A stretch of 49,578 nt of DNA from Cohnella thermotolerans DSM 17683 (GCF_000429825.1 NZ_KE386958.1:1-49578); one strand, 5' to 3'. Shown: positions 1-8,446, numbered from the stretch's first letter. Notes: generated by a model from the letters alone, not told the origin. Program-made: numbers and translations.

Positions 1-257
1 AGCTCTTGGAGAAGGAAGGCGTCAAGGTCTCCATGGACGGCAAAGGCCGGGCAACCGACAACAGCCGGACCGAGCGGTTCTTCCGCTCGCTCAAGTACGA
101 ATGCATCTACATCAACGAATTCGTTGACCCTCGTGCGCTGCGCCAAGGAATCGTTCGCTACGTCCAATTTTACAACGAGGAACGCCCGCACCAGTCGCTC
201 GGCGAAGCACCGCCCGAGCAGTTCTACGCCCACGATGGCAAGCAAATCGCATCCTAA
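1..257 (+). CDS. IS3-family transposase OrfB, C-terminal part (cut by window edge)
   Basis: This is the end of an rve-type integrase core that catalyses IS3 transposition. The frame is open from the first base, so the gene begins outside the window. The stretch around TERFFRSLKYE carries the last acidic residue of the DDE triad, and the YNEERPHQSLG tail is typical of the IS3/IS150 OrfB C-terminus. Codon use is GC-rich, unlike the AT-rich genes that follow. The stop at 255-257 lies about 60 bp before the inferred end of the element. Confidence 0.9.
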   Translation, partial: LLEKEGVKVSMDGKGRATDNSRTERFFRSLKYECIYINEFVDPRALRQGIVRYVQFYNEERPHQSLGEAPPEQFYAHDGKQIAS

Positions 258-321
258 CCACCGGAAGGAGGACATAACTTATTTCTCGAAAAATCGTGTC
301 TTGACATTGGGGAGCATTACA
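1..321 (+). mobile_element. Right end of an IS3-family insertion sequence
   Basis: The transposase end is followed by about 60 bp of non-coding DNA ending in GGGGAGCATTACA at 309-321. The terminal CA dinucleotide fits the TG...CA ends of IS3 elements. At 322 the sequence becomes AT-rich and continues as the interior of a recombinase reading frame, which supports 321 as the boundary. The left end is outside the window, so inverted repeat and target duplication cannot be checked. Confidence 0.65.
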
Positions 322-773
322 GATGGGCCGAATTTTTTAATACTGTTCGTCAAAGAAGAAACACGATTATGCAGATGCTCTATCGCCTTTCAAGGGAAGA
401 CCTCATTAAAATTATCGTTCAAGTATACGCAGGGAAAATGCCATCTAAATCAGATTGCGGGCAATGTCTGGCGCACCCTAAATGCTCATATCCGAGGAGA
501 TCTTCTTGCTTTGGCTGCGAATGGTTTATACCGCAGTATTTTATTTTAATCGAAGCTAAATATGAAATAGAACGTCTTATAAAATCTATTAAAGAATGCG
601 AGTACAGCACTTTGATTGATCGGGATACGGGATATATCCTGCATCTTCTTGATATCATTGAGCAAGCCGTAGAATATTTCGGTGAAGAATATGTTGCGCA
701 ATTTATGGATTTACCAGCGCTGGAAACGGAACTTGAAAAGATTGCCCATCTTATTTCTCCAGAGAAAATATAA
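322..773 (+). pseudogene. C-terminal remnant of a tyrosine recombinase, cut by the IS3 element
   Basis: The frame is open from the IS3 end to the stop at 773 and encodes about 150 residues. It shows a cysteine-rich patch (CGQCLAHPKC, then CFGC) followed by helical sequence. The same arrangement ends the neighbouring complete recombinase (CGDES...CVPDCRDC), so I read it as the tail of a first Tn554-type recombinase whose catalytic part was lost or displaced by the IS. An ATG at 369 could start a 134-residue peptide, but no good ribosome site is seen. The gene ends 11 bp before the next recombinase, as in a tnpA-tnpB pair. Family placement is inference. Confidence 0.6.
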
Positions 774-784
774 AGGTGATATTT

Positions 785-2434
785 ATGCAAGTACGAAGAA
801 CTGTCAATACTTTAGGAAATCATAGATTAGATGTCGTTGAGGATATTAAATTCCATGACTATCAAAGGAAAGATTATGAAGATGCTTTTAATAATTTGAA
901 AGAGGCAGGATATCTTATTGCTGATTCATTTGATGATGTTTTATGGAAGATGACATCGGAAAGTGCTGATCGTTATTTTTCAATGAGGTTTGATCTTGAA
1001 GTATATCGGGAACTTAATCTAGCCCTAAAAGGATTTATATTGATTCGCAGAATAAGCGGAAAGTCACCAAGGACATGCAAAAAAGAATGCAATCTATTAA
1101 AAGCAATCATAATAAAAACACGTAAGCTTTCAGATATGAATGAACTTGAGAATTTTTTTTATTCAACCTCAAAGCCTAACGCATGGTACATGGCATGCAC
1201 GCTTCAAAATTTTGTAAATTTTCATAAACCCAAAAGTGCTGATAAGGTTTTGGAGATATGCGGTCATATCACGAGGTCTCACCACGATAACAGGGATTTG
1301 CCAGATTTTGAAGAAGTGCTCCAGTTTGACGATCTAATCAATGACTTGTTTGAGCAAGCATGGAGTCAGGAACACTTCCCCTATTTACCAATATTATTAT
1401 GGTGGCGAATTACGAATGTGATCCCGATGAGACCAAACGAGTTTTTTCAGATTAAATTTGATTGCCTTCAGGAGGCCGAGCGTTCTCATTGGTTAACCGT
1501 CCCTAGAATTAAAAACAAAAGTACCGATATAAACGAAGTTATTGAGTGGGAAACCATACAAATCGATCACAATATTTTTGTTAGTATTCAATCGTATAAA
1601 CAGGTTCTGTTAAACTTGCTTGAATATGAGCCCGAATACTTGTTTCCTTTGGAATATTACCAAAGATATCGAAAAAGGCAGGTAAATATGGACGCAAAAA
1701 GATTCAATGATGTCCGTTTTTCTTACTTGCTTAAAGAATTTTATAGGGTGATCGTGAAGGAAAAGTTCAAATATCAATCGGCAAGAAAAATCAAACCTGG
1801 TGATACGAAGCATTTTGCTATTATTAATATGGTGCTTCAAGGTTTTAATATGCTATCTGTCGCAAGAATGGCCCATCATGAGCAAATTGAATCTCAAGAG
1901 AACTATTTTTATCACGCTGCTCATTTTGCTGATTCTTTTGTTTATCATCTAGCCCGGAAACGAATGGAAAATAAGATTGCAGAAAAGATGCCGGATGGAT
2001 TTTTGGGTAAAAGGAGAACAGCAGTAGATAAGGGAAAAATTTATACTTTTGAAGAACTGGTTAGTAAAAGAAAGATTCAGTATGGTTTTTGCGGAGATGA
2101 GTCAAACGATTTCCCGATACATTGTGTTCCGGATTGCAGGGATTGTGAACACTATATATTTAAACCAGCAGTAAACGAAATAAATCCGGCACTATCTTGG
2201 CTAGAGAGTCAAAGCTCCACACTTGATGCAGAAATAAAGACAACGTTACGTTGCATGAAAGAAATAAATCATTCATTAATACAGATTCAAGAAGAGGTCC
2301 ACCGGATAAGATATGAAGAATCATATCAATCTTTATCAAAAAATTTATTGGATTTAATGGATCGAAAAGCGATGGTTGACTCAAGAATAATGGAGTTGGA
2401 TTGGAATGACGAAGAGGATGCAACGGGCGAATAA
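785..2434 (+). CDS. Tyrosine recombinase, Tn554 TnpB-like
   Basis: A 549-residue site-specific recombinase of the large Tn554-type group. The ATG at 785 is preferred over the upstream GTG at 776 because AAGGTGAT sits just before it. A candidate first catalytic Arg lies in IPMRPNEFF. The C-terminal block reads TKHFAIINM..., then AHHEQIESQENYFYH, giving the His and the nucleophilic Tyr; the usual second Arg position appears to be Lys. A Cys-rich tail (CGDES, CVPDCRDC) and a coiled-coil end follow. AT-rich codon use differs from the rest of the window and suggests transfer. It overlaps the next gene by 29 bp, so the two are probably translated together. Confidence 0.75.
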   Translation: MQVRRTVNTLGNHRLDVVEDIKFHDYQRKDYEDAFNNLKEAGYLIADSFDDVLWKMTSESADRYFSMRFDLEVYRELNLALKGFILIRRISGKSPRTCKKECNLLKAIIIKTRKLSDMNELENFFYSTSKPNAWYMACTLQNFVNFHKPKSADKVLEICGHITRSHHDNRDLPDFEEVLQFDDLINDLFEQAWSQEHFPYLPILLWWRITNVIPMRPNEFFQIKFDCLQEAERSHWLTVPRIKNKSTDINEVIEWETIQIDHNIFVSIQSYKQVLLNLLEYEPEYLFPLEYYQRYRKRQVNMDAKRFNDVRFSYLLKEFYRVIVKEKFKYQSARKIKPGDTKHFAIINMVLQGFNMLSVARMAHHEQIESQENYFYHAAHFADSFVYHLARKRMENKIAEKMPDGFLGKRRTAVDKGKIYTFEELVSKRKIQYGFCGDESNDFPIHCVPDCRDCEHYIFKPAVNEINPALSWLESQSSTLDAEIKTTLRCMKEINHSLIQIQEEVHRIRYEESYQSLSKNLLDLMDRKAMVDSRIMELDWNDEEDATGE

Positions 2435-3122
2435 ACAAGGCGATAGCCCGAAACGCGGTAGGAAATCGGATTATAGCGACATGGAACTAAAAAAAATGGC
2501 TTTGCAAATAAAAAACGATTTAAAGGGTGCAAAGCTAACTTACAAGGAATTGGAAAGAAGATCCGGAATTGGAAGAAACACATGGAGTCGCAGAATACCG
2601 GATACCATAAATGAGTTGAATCGACCAATTATGCGATCGTCTGAAAACAACGAGATCGACGCAGTTTATTTTCCAAACATCCACCAACTGTTTGAAGTGC
2701 ATGGGAAAGATTATAACAAGATCATTTATGAGCTAGAACATTTTCAAGATGCTTTTTATCAAATGTATAAAGAAAAGGAGGATTATAAGCAAAAGCTTGA
2801 AAAACTAAGCCAATATGAGACAAAATTGAAGGAGCAGGAAGAACAGATTCGCATCCTGAAAATCCAGAAAGAACACTATGAAAAGCAATATAAGAATATA
2901 CTTGTTACGAGCGCCTTTCCTCATTTACGTGAGGAAAACGGAATTAAATATAACCTTTTGGATTTTAACGCTCATGTTGAGCAGCATTCTAATCTGGATG
3001 ACTTGAAATCACTATTTATTACCAATAATAAGAATACAACGCCGGAAGCTGATGCTACAAATGAACATTTTGAACGGCTCAAAGAAAGAAATAAACGGCT
3101 GTTTAATAAAAAGGGAAAATAA
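2406..3122 (+). CDS. TnpC-like accessory protein of a Tn554-type element
   Basis: A 238-residue protein with a basic N-terminus ([16 protein letters not shown]), a helix-turn-helix-like stretch ([19 protein letters not shown], about residues 47-65) and a long Lys/Glu-rich coiled coil around residues 115-165. In Tn554 a small third protein, TnpC, assists and orients recombination, and position and architecture fit that role. The ATG at 2406 lies inside the recombinase end; an ATG at 2418 is an alternative start. Base composition is AT-rich. The stop at 3122 overlaps the ribosome site of msrAB. The name is inferred from context, as there is no long diagnostic motif. Confidence 0.55.
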   Translation: MTKRMQRANKQGDSPKRGRKSDYSDMELKKMALQIKNDLKGAKLTYKELERRSGIGRNTWSRRIPDTINELNRPIMRSSENNEIDAVYFPNIHQLFEVHGKDYNKIIYELEHFQDAFYQMYKEKEDYKQKLEKLSQYETKLKEQEEQIRILKIQKEHYEKQYKNILVTSAFPHLREENGIKYNLLDFNAHVEQHSNLDDLKSLFITNNKNTTPEADATNEHFERLKERNKRLFNKKGK

Positions 3123-3762
3123 GGAGGAATTTTCTGTGACAGAGAGCAAATTGGAGAAAGCCACTTTCGCGGGCGGATGTTTTTGGTGTATGGTTCAACC
3201 TTTTGAAGAGTTGCCTGGTATCGAGAAGGTCGTTTCAGGTTATACCGGTGGTCATAAAGTAAACCCTACATATGAAGAGGTTTGTTCCGAAACTACAGGA
3301 CATGCCGAAGCTGTGCAAATTACGTTTGACCCAGAAGTATTTCCGTATGAGAAGTTGCTGCAAATCTACTGGCAACAAATTGACCCCACCGATTCCGGTG
3401 GCCAATTTTTTGATCGTGGATCTTCATACAGAACTGCAATCTTTTATCATACAGATGAACAGAAAAGGCTGGCGCTGGCTTCAAAAAAAGCACTTGAGGA
3501 AAGTGGGCGGTTTAATAAACCAATCGTTACCGAAATTGTACCTGCTGCAAAGTTTTATCCCGCGGAGGATTATCACCAGGATTACTACAAGAAGAATTCC
3601 TACCGGTACAAAATGTATCGTCAAGGTTCGGGAAGGGATACATTTCTAAAGGAACATTGGAGGCTTCATAAAAATGAACAAGAATTAAGAAAAAGCCTCT
3701 CTCCTGTTCAATTTGAAGTGACTCAAAACAATGCAACAGAGCCACCTTTTCGAAACGAATAT

Positions 3763-3830
3763 TGTTGCCGCTGAAAGATAACGTCCAATTGCTGGCGGGA
3801 TTGCCTGTCCAAGAGTTGCTGAATATAATG
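3763..3830 (+). repeat. Left end of the transposon: terminal repeat plus subterminal repeats
   Basis: The first 24 bases match the reverse complement of the right end at 16 positions (TGTT, GC, ATAA and GTCC blocks). GTCC motifs recur at a 24-bp step (3783 and 3807), each followed by TTGCTG, as expected for transposase-binding repeats. Confidence 0.65.
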
Positions 3831-3867
3831 ACCGTATCACAAAAAAGGAAAAGGATGCCTCCCATGT

Positions 3868-4467
3868 ATGTGGGCCTGCTGGAACAGGCTCACGGGATGC
3901 ATCCCCCAAACAACATGGTCATTGTATCAAAGTATGAGCTGGATGAGAAGTCACCCGGCGTTTTTTGTTCGATGTGCAGAATTGGTTCCCTCTCCCTGCT
4001 GCGGAGAAGCGCTTAGCGTCATCGGCAGTCGGAAGCGGAAGCTCACGAGCGAGGGCGGAGATCGCCGCATGCTTGTCATTCGCCGGCTGCGTTGTACACA
4101 GTGCCGGAAGATCCACCATGAGCTTCCGGATTGTATTGTGCCGTACAAACGGTATGAATCGGCATGCGTAGAGCAAGTGGTTTCGGAACCCGTGACGCCA
4201 GCCACGGTAGCGGCAGACGACGCGACTTTGCGGCGTTGGAAGAACTGGTTTCAGGAACAGACCACGTACTTGCTCGGAGCTCTAAGATCCATCGCCTTTC
4301 GCTTTCATCAGGACCCTGTGGAGAAGCCGTCCGTCTCTACGCAGACTGCACATCATCCTTTCGGACACTACGTCGGGGACGCCCCCGGTTGGCTGGCGCG
4401 AATTGTCCGCCCGGTTGCAAATTCAAATTTGTGGCTACATACCCGTTCTGCATTCTTGTCCGGCTAG
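3868..4467 (+). CDS. DUF6431-type zinc-ribbon protein of the transposon
   Basis: First gene of the transposon, up to 199 residues. It carries PCCGEAL, then GSRKRKL, LVIRRLRCTQCRKIHHELPD and IVPYKRY, the recognisable core of the DUF6431 family, with paired cysteines that could bind zinc. The C-terminal half is basic and may bind DNA. Its function is unknown; constant linkage to a DDE transposase and AAA ATPase suggests a role in target or end recognition. The start is uncertain: no strong ribosome site precedes ATG 3868, and the ATG at 3931 is another candidate. It lies about 100 bp inside the left end. Confidence 0.65.
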   Translation: MWACWNRLTGCIPQTTWSLYQSMSWMRSHPAFFVRCAELVPSPCCGEALSVIGSRKRKLTSEGGDRRMLVIRRLRCTQCRKIHHELPDCIVPYKRYESACVEQVVSEPVTPATVAADDATLRRWKNWFQEQTTYLLGALRSIAFRFHQDPVEKPSVSTQTAHHPFGHYVGDAPGWLARIVRPVANSNLWLHTRSAFLSG

Positions 4468-4474
4468 GTGCTGC

Positions 4475-4498
4475 GGTAGACTCGTCTGGAAGTCTACC
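4475..4498 (+). promoter_or_regulatory. Hairpin before the transposase gene
   Basis: GGTAGACT at 4475-4482 pairs with AGTCTACC at 4491-4498 across an 8-base loop, between the DUF6431 gene and the transposase start at 4517. There is no T run, so it is not a classic terminator; it may control transposase expression. Confidence 0.45.
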
Positions 4499-4516
4499 AA
4501 GCGAGGTGCAGAACAG

Positions 4517-5869
4517 ATGAAAGATCAGAAGAGAGCAGAGGCCATCGCGTCGGAACGCATGCAACTCCTGTCGCCGCTGCTGGCGGAAGGGCTGGACACC
4601 GCCAAAGCCAGCCAGATCAAGCGACAGATCTGTGAGCAAACTGGACTCTCCGAGCGGACGCTGCGCCGGTACTTGGCGAAGTATCGTCAGGAAGGCTTCG
4701 GCGGCCTGAAGCCCAAAGGCAAGGGACGCCAGCCGTCAGAGGAGATCATTCCGCCGGAAATTGTGGAACAGGCCATTTTGCTGCGCCGGGAGGTGCCCGG
4801 CCGAAGCGTTGCCCAGCTCATTCAGATCCTGGAATGGGAAGGCCGCATAAAGCCCGGACAGATTAAGCGCAGCACGCTGCAGGAAAAATTAGCAGAGCGC
4901 GGTTACAGCACGCGCCATATGCGCATGTATGCCGAATCGGGCGTCGCCGCCCGGCGGTTCCAGCAACGCCATCGTAATCGTCTCTGGCACTCGGACATCA
5001 AATACGGCCCCTTCTTACCCATTGGCCCCGGTGGTGCCATGAAGCAAGTGTTTCTGGTGACGTTTATCGACGACGCGACGCGGTTTGTGCTTCACGGCGA
5101 ATTCTATCCGGTCATGGATAAGACTATCGTAGAGGATTGCTTCCGCCAGGCCATTCAGAAGTTCGGCGTTCCCGAGGCGGTCTATTTCGACAACGGCAAA
5201 CAGTATCGAACCAAATGGATGACGCGAGCTTGTTCCAAGCTGGGGATTCGGTTGCTGTTCGCCAGACCCTACTCGCCAGAGGCGACCGGCAAGGTCGAAC
5301 GGTTCAATCGTGTAGTCGACGCGTTCTTAAGCGAGTCCGCGCTTGAGAAACCGAAAACGCTCGAGCGGCTCAATGAATTGTTTGCCGTATGGCTGTCGGA
5401 GTGTTATCAGCACAAGCCGCATTCCGCGCTGGAGAACAAGCGTAGTCCGGAAACGGCGTACCGCAGCGACAAGAAGGCGCTTCGGTTTGTGGATCCGGAC
5501 GAGCTCGCGAATGCCTTCCTGCACTGCGAGACGCGCAAGGTCGACAAGTCCGGCTGTATCAGCTTCATGGACCGCAAGTACGAGGTCGGCCTGCCGTTCA
5601 TCGGCTGTACGGTGGATGTGGTGTTCGACCCGGCGGACATCTCCGAGCTCACCATTGAGTATGAAGGCCATACACCTTGGCGCGTACGGGAACTCATCAT
5701 CGGCGAACGTGCAGGCAAGCGGCCGCAGCTTCCGGAACATATCGGCCCGCTGCCGGCAGATGCGTCAAGGTTGCTCGCGGCAGCAGAGGATCGCAACCGG
5801 GGTCGCAAAGCAGAGCAGGCGCCGGCTGTGGCTTATCGCCGGATGAGCAGGGAGGGCGGCCATGTTTGA
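4517..5869 (+). CDS. DDE transposase (rve integrase core, Mu/Tn552-like)
   Basis: A 450-residue transposase. ATG 4517 follows GAGGTG by eight bases. An N-terminal helix-turn-helix (QTGLSERTLRRYLAKY, about 41-56) is followed by a second DNA-binding stretch. The catalytic core has D160 (HSDIKYG), D225 (FDNGKQY) and E261 (ATGKVERFNR) with 35 residues between the last two, so the triad is intact. A C-terminal beta-barrel-like region follows from about 350. It should cut and join the element ends together with the AAA ATPase encoded by the next gene, which overlaps its 3' end by 8 bp. Confidence 0.9.
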   Translation: MKDQKRAEAIASERMQLLSPLLAEGLDTAKASQIKRQICEQTGLSERTLRRYLAKYRQEGFGGLKPKGKGRQPSEEIIPPEIVEQAILLRREVPGRSVAQLIQILEWEGRIKPGQIKRSTLQEKLAERGYSTRHMRMYAESGVAARRFQQRHRNRLWHSDIKYGPFLPIGPGGAMKQVFLVTFIDDATRFVLHGEFYPVMDKTIVEDCFRQAIQKFGVPEAVYFDNGKQYRTKWMTRACSKLGIRLLFARPYSPEATGKVERFNRVVDAFLSESALEKPKTLERLNELFAVWLSECYQHKPHSALENKRSPETAYRSDKKALRFVDPDELANAFLHCETRKVDKSGCISFMDRKYEVGLPFIGCTVDVVFDPADISELTIEYEGHTPWRVRELIIGERAGKRPQLPEHIGPLPADASRLLAAAEDRNRGRKAEQAPAVAYRRMSREGGHV

Positions 5870-6662
5870 GTCCTTCTACGGCCTTGGCCGCTCGCCATTC
5901 TCCCGGGATATCCCGACGAGCGAACTGTACGAATCGGTCACGCTCGAGGAAACGCTTGGTCGCCTTGAGTACGCCGCTCAGCGGCAGTGGTTTGCGGTTG
6001 TTACCGGCGATTGCGGCACAGGCAAAACGACGACGATTCGGCGGTTTACCGAGGTGTTGGATCCGGCGAAGTACAAGGTGCTCTACCTGTCGGACTCTAA
6101 GCTGACGCCCCGGCATTTCTACAAGGGGCTGCTCGAGCAACTCGGCTGCGAATCGAAGTTCTACCGAGGTGATGCCAAGCGCCAGCTGCACCGCGAGATT
6201 GAACTCATGCGCGGCATTCACCGACTGCAGCCGGTTGTCGTCGTCGACGAGTCCCATCTGCTGGATCGCGAAATGCTGGAGGAAGTGCGTTTCCTGCTCA
6301 ATTTCAAGATGGATGCGCAGAGCCCTATGGCGCTCATCCTGGTCGGTCAAAGCGAGCTGTGGGATCGCCTGAATTTGCAGGCGTATGCGGCGATCCGCCA
6401 GCGGATCGACCTGCAGTGCAAGCTGCCGCATTACGATCGTGCGCAGACCGGCGATTACATCAGGCGGCACATGACGTTCGCTGGCGCAGATCATGACATC
6501 TTCACCGACGGCGCGATCGATGATATCTACCGATTCTCGAGCGGCGCAGCAAGGCTGATCAACAAAGTATGTACACATGCCCTAATCTACGGCTCACAGA
6601 ACAAACATCGGATCATCGACGATCATATGGTCAAGCGTGTCATCCAGGGAGAATTATCGTGA
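5862..6662 (+). CDS. AAA ATPase partner of the transposase (ExeA/TniB/MuB-like)
   Basis: A 266-residue AAA+ protein. Walker A is GDCGTGKTT (about 49-57) and Walker B is VVVVDE (125-130) followed by SHLLD. The opening YGLGRSPFSRDIP is shared with ExeA-type ATPases found beside transposases. MuB, TnsC and TniB relatives bind target DNA and activate the transposase, and this protein is inferred to do the same. ATG 5862 has GGGAGG upstream and overlaps the transposase stop, pointing to coupled translation. About 95 bp separate its stop from the right end. Confidence 0.85.
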   Translation: MFESFYGLGRSPFSRDIPTSELYESVTLEETLGRLEYAAQRQWFAVVTGDCGTGKTTTIRRFTEVLDPAKYKVLYLSDSKLTPRHFYKGLLEQLGCESKFYRGDAKRQLHREIELMRGIHRLQPVVVVDESHLLDREMLEEVRFLLNFKMDAQSPMALILVGQSELWDRLNLQAYAAIRQRIDLQCKLPHYDRAQTGDYIRRHMTFAGADHDIFTDGAIDDIYRFSSGAARLINKVCTHALIYGSQNKHRIIDDHMVKRVIQGELS

Positions 6663-6679
6663 TTCTCCCTTTCTCTTCC

Positions 6680-6758
6680 CCTCGGGCGGACAAATTGACC
6701 GTCACCAGCAGGACAGCTTACACCGTCAACTGGCGGACATTATGCGTTGGCAGTAACA
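6680..6758 (-). repeat. Right end of the transposon: terminal repeat plus three subterminal repeats
   Basis: Read from the outer end inward on the minus strand, TGTT is followed by three TGTCC-headed units spaced 23-24 bp apart. The first two continue GCCAGTTGACGG and TGCTGGTGACGG. Repeated binding sites at the ends are typical of Mu-, Tn7- and Tn552-type transposases. Confidence 0.65.
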
Positions 6759-7119
6759 CGAATATTGGAATCATAAGGAGAAAGGCATTTATGTCGATAT
6801 TGTATCTGGTGAGCCGTTATTCAGTTCTTTAGATAAATTCGATTCGGGTTGCGGCTGGCCGAGTTTTACAAAACCATTAGGTCACTCCAATATTACAGAA
6901 CATCTTGATACCAGCCATGGTATGATTCGTACCGAGGTGCGAAGCATAAACGGAGATTCTCATCTGGGGCATGTCTTCGAAGACGGTCCTAGGGACAAAG
7001 GCGGATTACGTTATTGCATCAATTCAGCGGCACTTCGTTTTATTCCTAAGGAAAAATTGGAAACGGAAGGATACGGAGAATACGCCCACTTGTTTGACAC
7101 TATGTCTTCAAACGAATAA

Positions 7120-7465
7120 CACAAATGAACTCTATCCTGGGAGTGTAAATATTTTTGTGTAAGTTATCCTAACGTTAAAATCGTACTTGCTGTTAACACG
7201 ACACAGCAGGATAGGGCTATACTGGAAAGAAACCTGAGTGGCTGTTCAGTTCTGTCTGTTTGGATAAAGGGAGCAAATAGCTCCCTATTTCTCATACTCA
7301 TAAGAACCAAAGCGTTAATTTCTGGAGGTTTGGGACAGTGCCCCCAAGATTATGCCGACAGTTCGGCTTTCAATCGATTCATTAAGAAAGTGGCTAGCTG
7401 TACAGCAGCCCTTTTAATTGGTTTAAAAATTAATTTATTCATTTTAGCTTAACATCATTATTGTC
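7120..7465. other. Gap between msrAB and the dab operon, with hairpins
   Basis: No coding sequence is supported. It holds small hairpins: AGGGAGC/GCTCCCT at 7268-7286, GCCGA/TCGGC at 7354-7367 followed by TTT, and GGCT.GCTG/CAGC.GCC at 7392-7410 followed by CTTTT. One or more probably end transcription of the convergent msrAB and dab units. The stretch 7133-7214 also has TATCCTG and its inverse CAGGATA. Confidence 0.45.
7268..7290 (+). terminator. Probable terminator after msrAB
   Basis: Seven-base stem AGGGAGC/GCTCCCT with a five-base loop, followed by ATTT. The weak T run limits confidence. Confidence 0.45.
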
Positions 7466-7975
7466 TTAGGAAATGTTAATTTCTGATACTTTTCCGCCCA
7501 TATTGTCAATCAATAATCCGTGAACTTGAACATCAGATGGCATCAACGGATGTTGACGAATCATTTTTACACTTTTCTGTATACCTTCAGTTGAAGTTTT
7601 GCTGCCCTCTAGCCATTCACTTAACTTGATGCCAGGAAATTCTGGCGTGCAATGTTCAAAAAGATAATTGATTGTTCGTAATTTCTCTTTTAATTCTTCG
7701 TTTCCATATAATTTTTTAAGTAATTCTTGTCTTTCCGCTTTATTGACCGAGTCATCTTTTTTCCCGACTACAAAAATTTCCTTAACTTTTTCTTCATAAA
7801 CGGCAATCATTATATCTCGCATTACATCGCTGAAATGTTGTGAAATAACTGGCCCATTTATTTGCAGGATCAACATGTTATTCGGATGGATGTTGACCGC
7901 CTGTTGTATTAAGTGTTCCATATTATCTTCCATTCCAATCACAAATAATGCTTTTTTGTTTTCAACTGAATTCAT
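7466..7975 (-). CDS. Beta-carbonic-anhydrase-like protein lacking zinc ligands
   Basis: A 169-residue protein, last in the dab operon. The start is ATG at 7975, after AAGGGAGG; an upstream ATG at 8002 has no such site. The C-terminal HPLMPSDVQVHGLLID matches the end of beta-carbonic anhydrases, and the middle (AVYEEKVKEIFVVGKKDDS) fits the same Rossmann-like fold. The usual CxDxR and HxxC zinc sites are absent: the first reads GMEDNME and the second VGKKDDS. It is therefore unlikely to hydrate CO2 and may be a structural or regulatory partner of DabA/DabB. Codon use is AT-rich like its neighbours. Confidence 0.7.
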   Translation of the reverse strand: MNSVENKKALFVIGMEDNMEHLIQQAVNIHPNNMLILQINGPVISQHFSDVMRDIMIAVYEEKVKEIFVVGKKDDSVNKAERQELLKKLYGNEELKEKLRTINYLFEHCTPEFPGIKLSEWLEGSKTSTEGIQKSVKMIRQHPLMPSDVQVHGLLIDNMGGKVSEINIS

Positions 7976-8080
7976 AGGATTACCTCCCTTAGTTTTGGGC
8001 ATTTATACCAATGAACAAATGAATTTAGAACAGAAACAACCGAACAACGAGCCTAATTCGTACATAGCCGTCAGTATTAT

Positions 8081-8446
8081 TTATAATAATTTGTTTGTTA
8101 AATCATCTGAGAGCCGAAAGACCATGATTCGTTCTCCAGTTCTTGTGCTAATGTCGGTATGAAAATTCACGACTTCAAGACCGGTAATATTAAAAATAAT
8201 CTCTTTAAGATCCTCGATACCTGATTCCACCAAACTTGTTCGGGTGTTTTTTATAGATAAAATCCCTTCTTTATCTTTACAAAGGGTGTATTCTGCCGGG
8301 GTCAGTATCCCGCGCAAAGTAACAATAATCATATCCCGTAAAATATCGGATTTAACCGTTAGAGAACCGCGTCCAAGATACTCTTTTTCCCAATGAGTTA
8401 AAGCTCTGCTTACTTCAGCTTCAATCATACCTTTTGATTTATCCAT
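8081..8446 (-). CDS. DUF2294 family protein
   Basis: A 121-residue soluble protein with the DUF2294 pattern: IEAEVSRALTHWEKEYLGRG near the N-terminus, then ILTPAEYTL and the conserved end FHTDISTRTGERIMVF. No biochemical role is established for the family. ATG 8446 is chosen because GGGGAG lies eight bases upstream; the longer form from 8485 lacks support. It starts 39 bp after dabA and precedes the carbonic-anhydrase-like gene by 105 bp, so it is probably co-transcribed and tied to inorganic carbon handling. Confidence 0.75.
   Translation of the reverse strand: MDKSKGMIEAEVSRALTHWEKEYLGRGSLTVKSDILRDMIIVTLRGILTPAEYTLCKDKEGILSIKNTRTSLVESGIEDLKEIIFNITGLEVVNFHTDISTRTGERIMVFRLSDDLTNKLL

Larger units (their letters stand above)
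3763..6758 (+). mobile_element. 2,996-bp DUF6431 / DDE transposase / AAA ATPase transposon
   Basis: The element begins TGTTGCCGC and ends GGCAGTAACA, so its ends are TGTT/AACA. It is bordered by the 7-bp direct repeat CGAATAT (3756-3762 and 6759-6765). Removing the element and one repeat restores the msrAB frame exactly, so the boundaries rest on more than the repeats. It carries three plus-strand genes and is GC-rich, whereas the split gene is AT-rich, implying it entered after msrAB arrived. The gene order resembles Mu/Tn552/Tn7-type systems with a DDE transposase and an AAA partner; the exact family name is not claimed. Confidence 0.9.
3136..7119 (+). pseudogene. msrAB: msrAB (bifunctional methionine sulfoxide reductase A/B) split by a transposon
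   Basis: Bases 3136-3762 joined to 6766-7119 give an uninterrupted 326-residue fusion that would reduce both S- and R-methionine sulfoxide. The GTG start follows AAGGAGG. The MsrA half has GGCFWC with catalytic Cys15, and the MsrB half has DSGCGWPSF and [11 protein letters not shown]. The coding sequence stops one codon group into the insertion (CCR then TGA at 3774), so a complete MsrA domain of about 209 residues could still be made. The MsrB half has lost its start. Codon use is AT-rich, unlike the second msrAB copy at 13993-14714. The gene begins 13 bp after the tnpC-like gene and may be cargo of that element. Confidence 0.9.

Noticed and set aside
3052..3774. Longer msrA reading frame starting at 3052
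   Set aside because: The extra 28 residues overlap the tnpC-like gene in another frame; GTG 3136 with AAGGAGG gives the normal N-terminus.
7466..8002. Active beta-carbonic anhydrase
   Set aside because: The Cys-Asp-Arg and His-Cys zinc sites are missing although the fold signature is kept.
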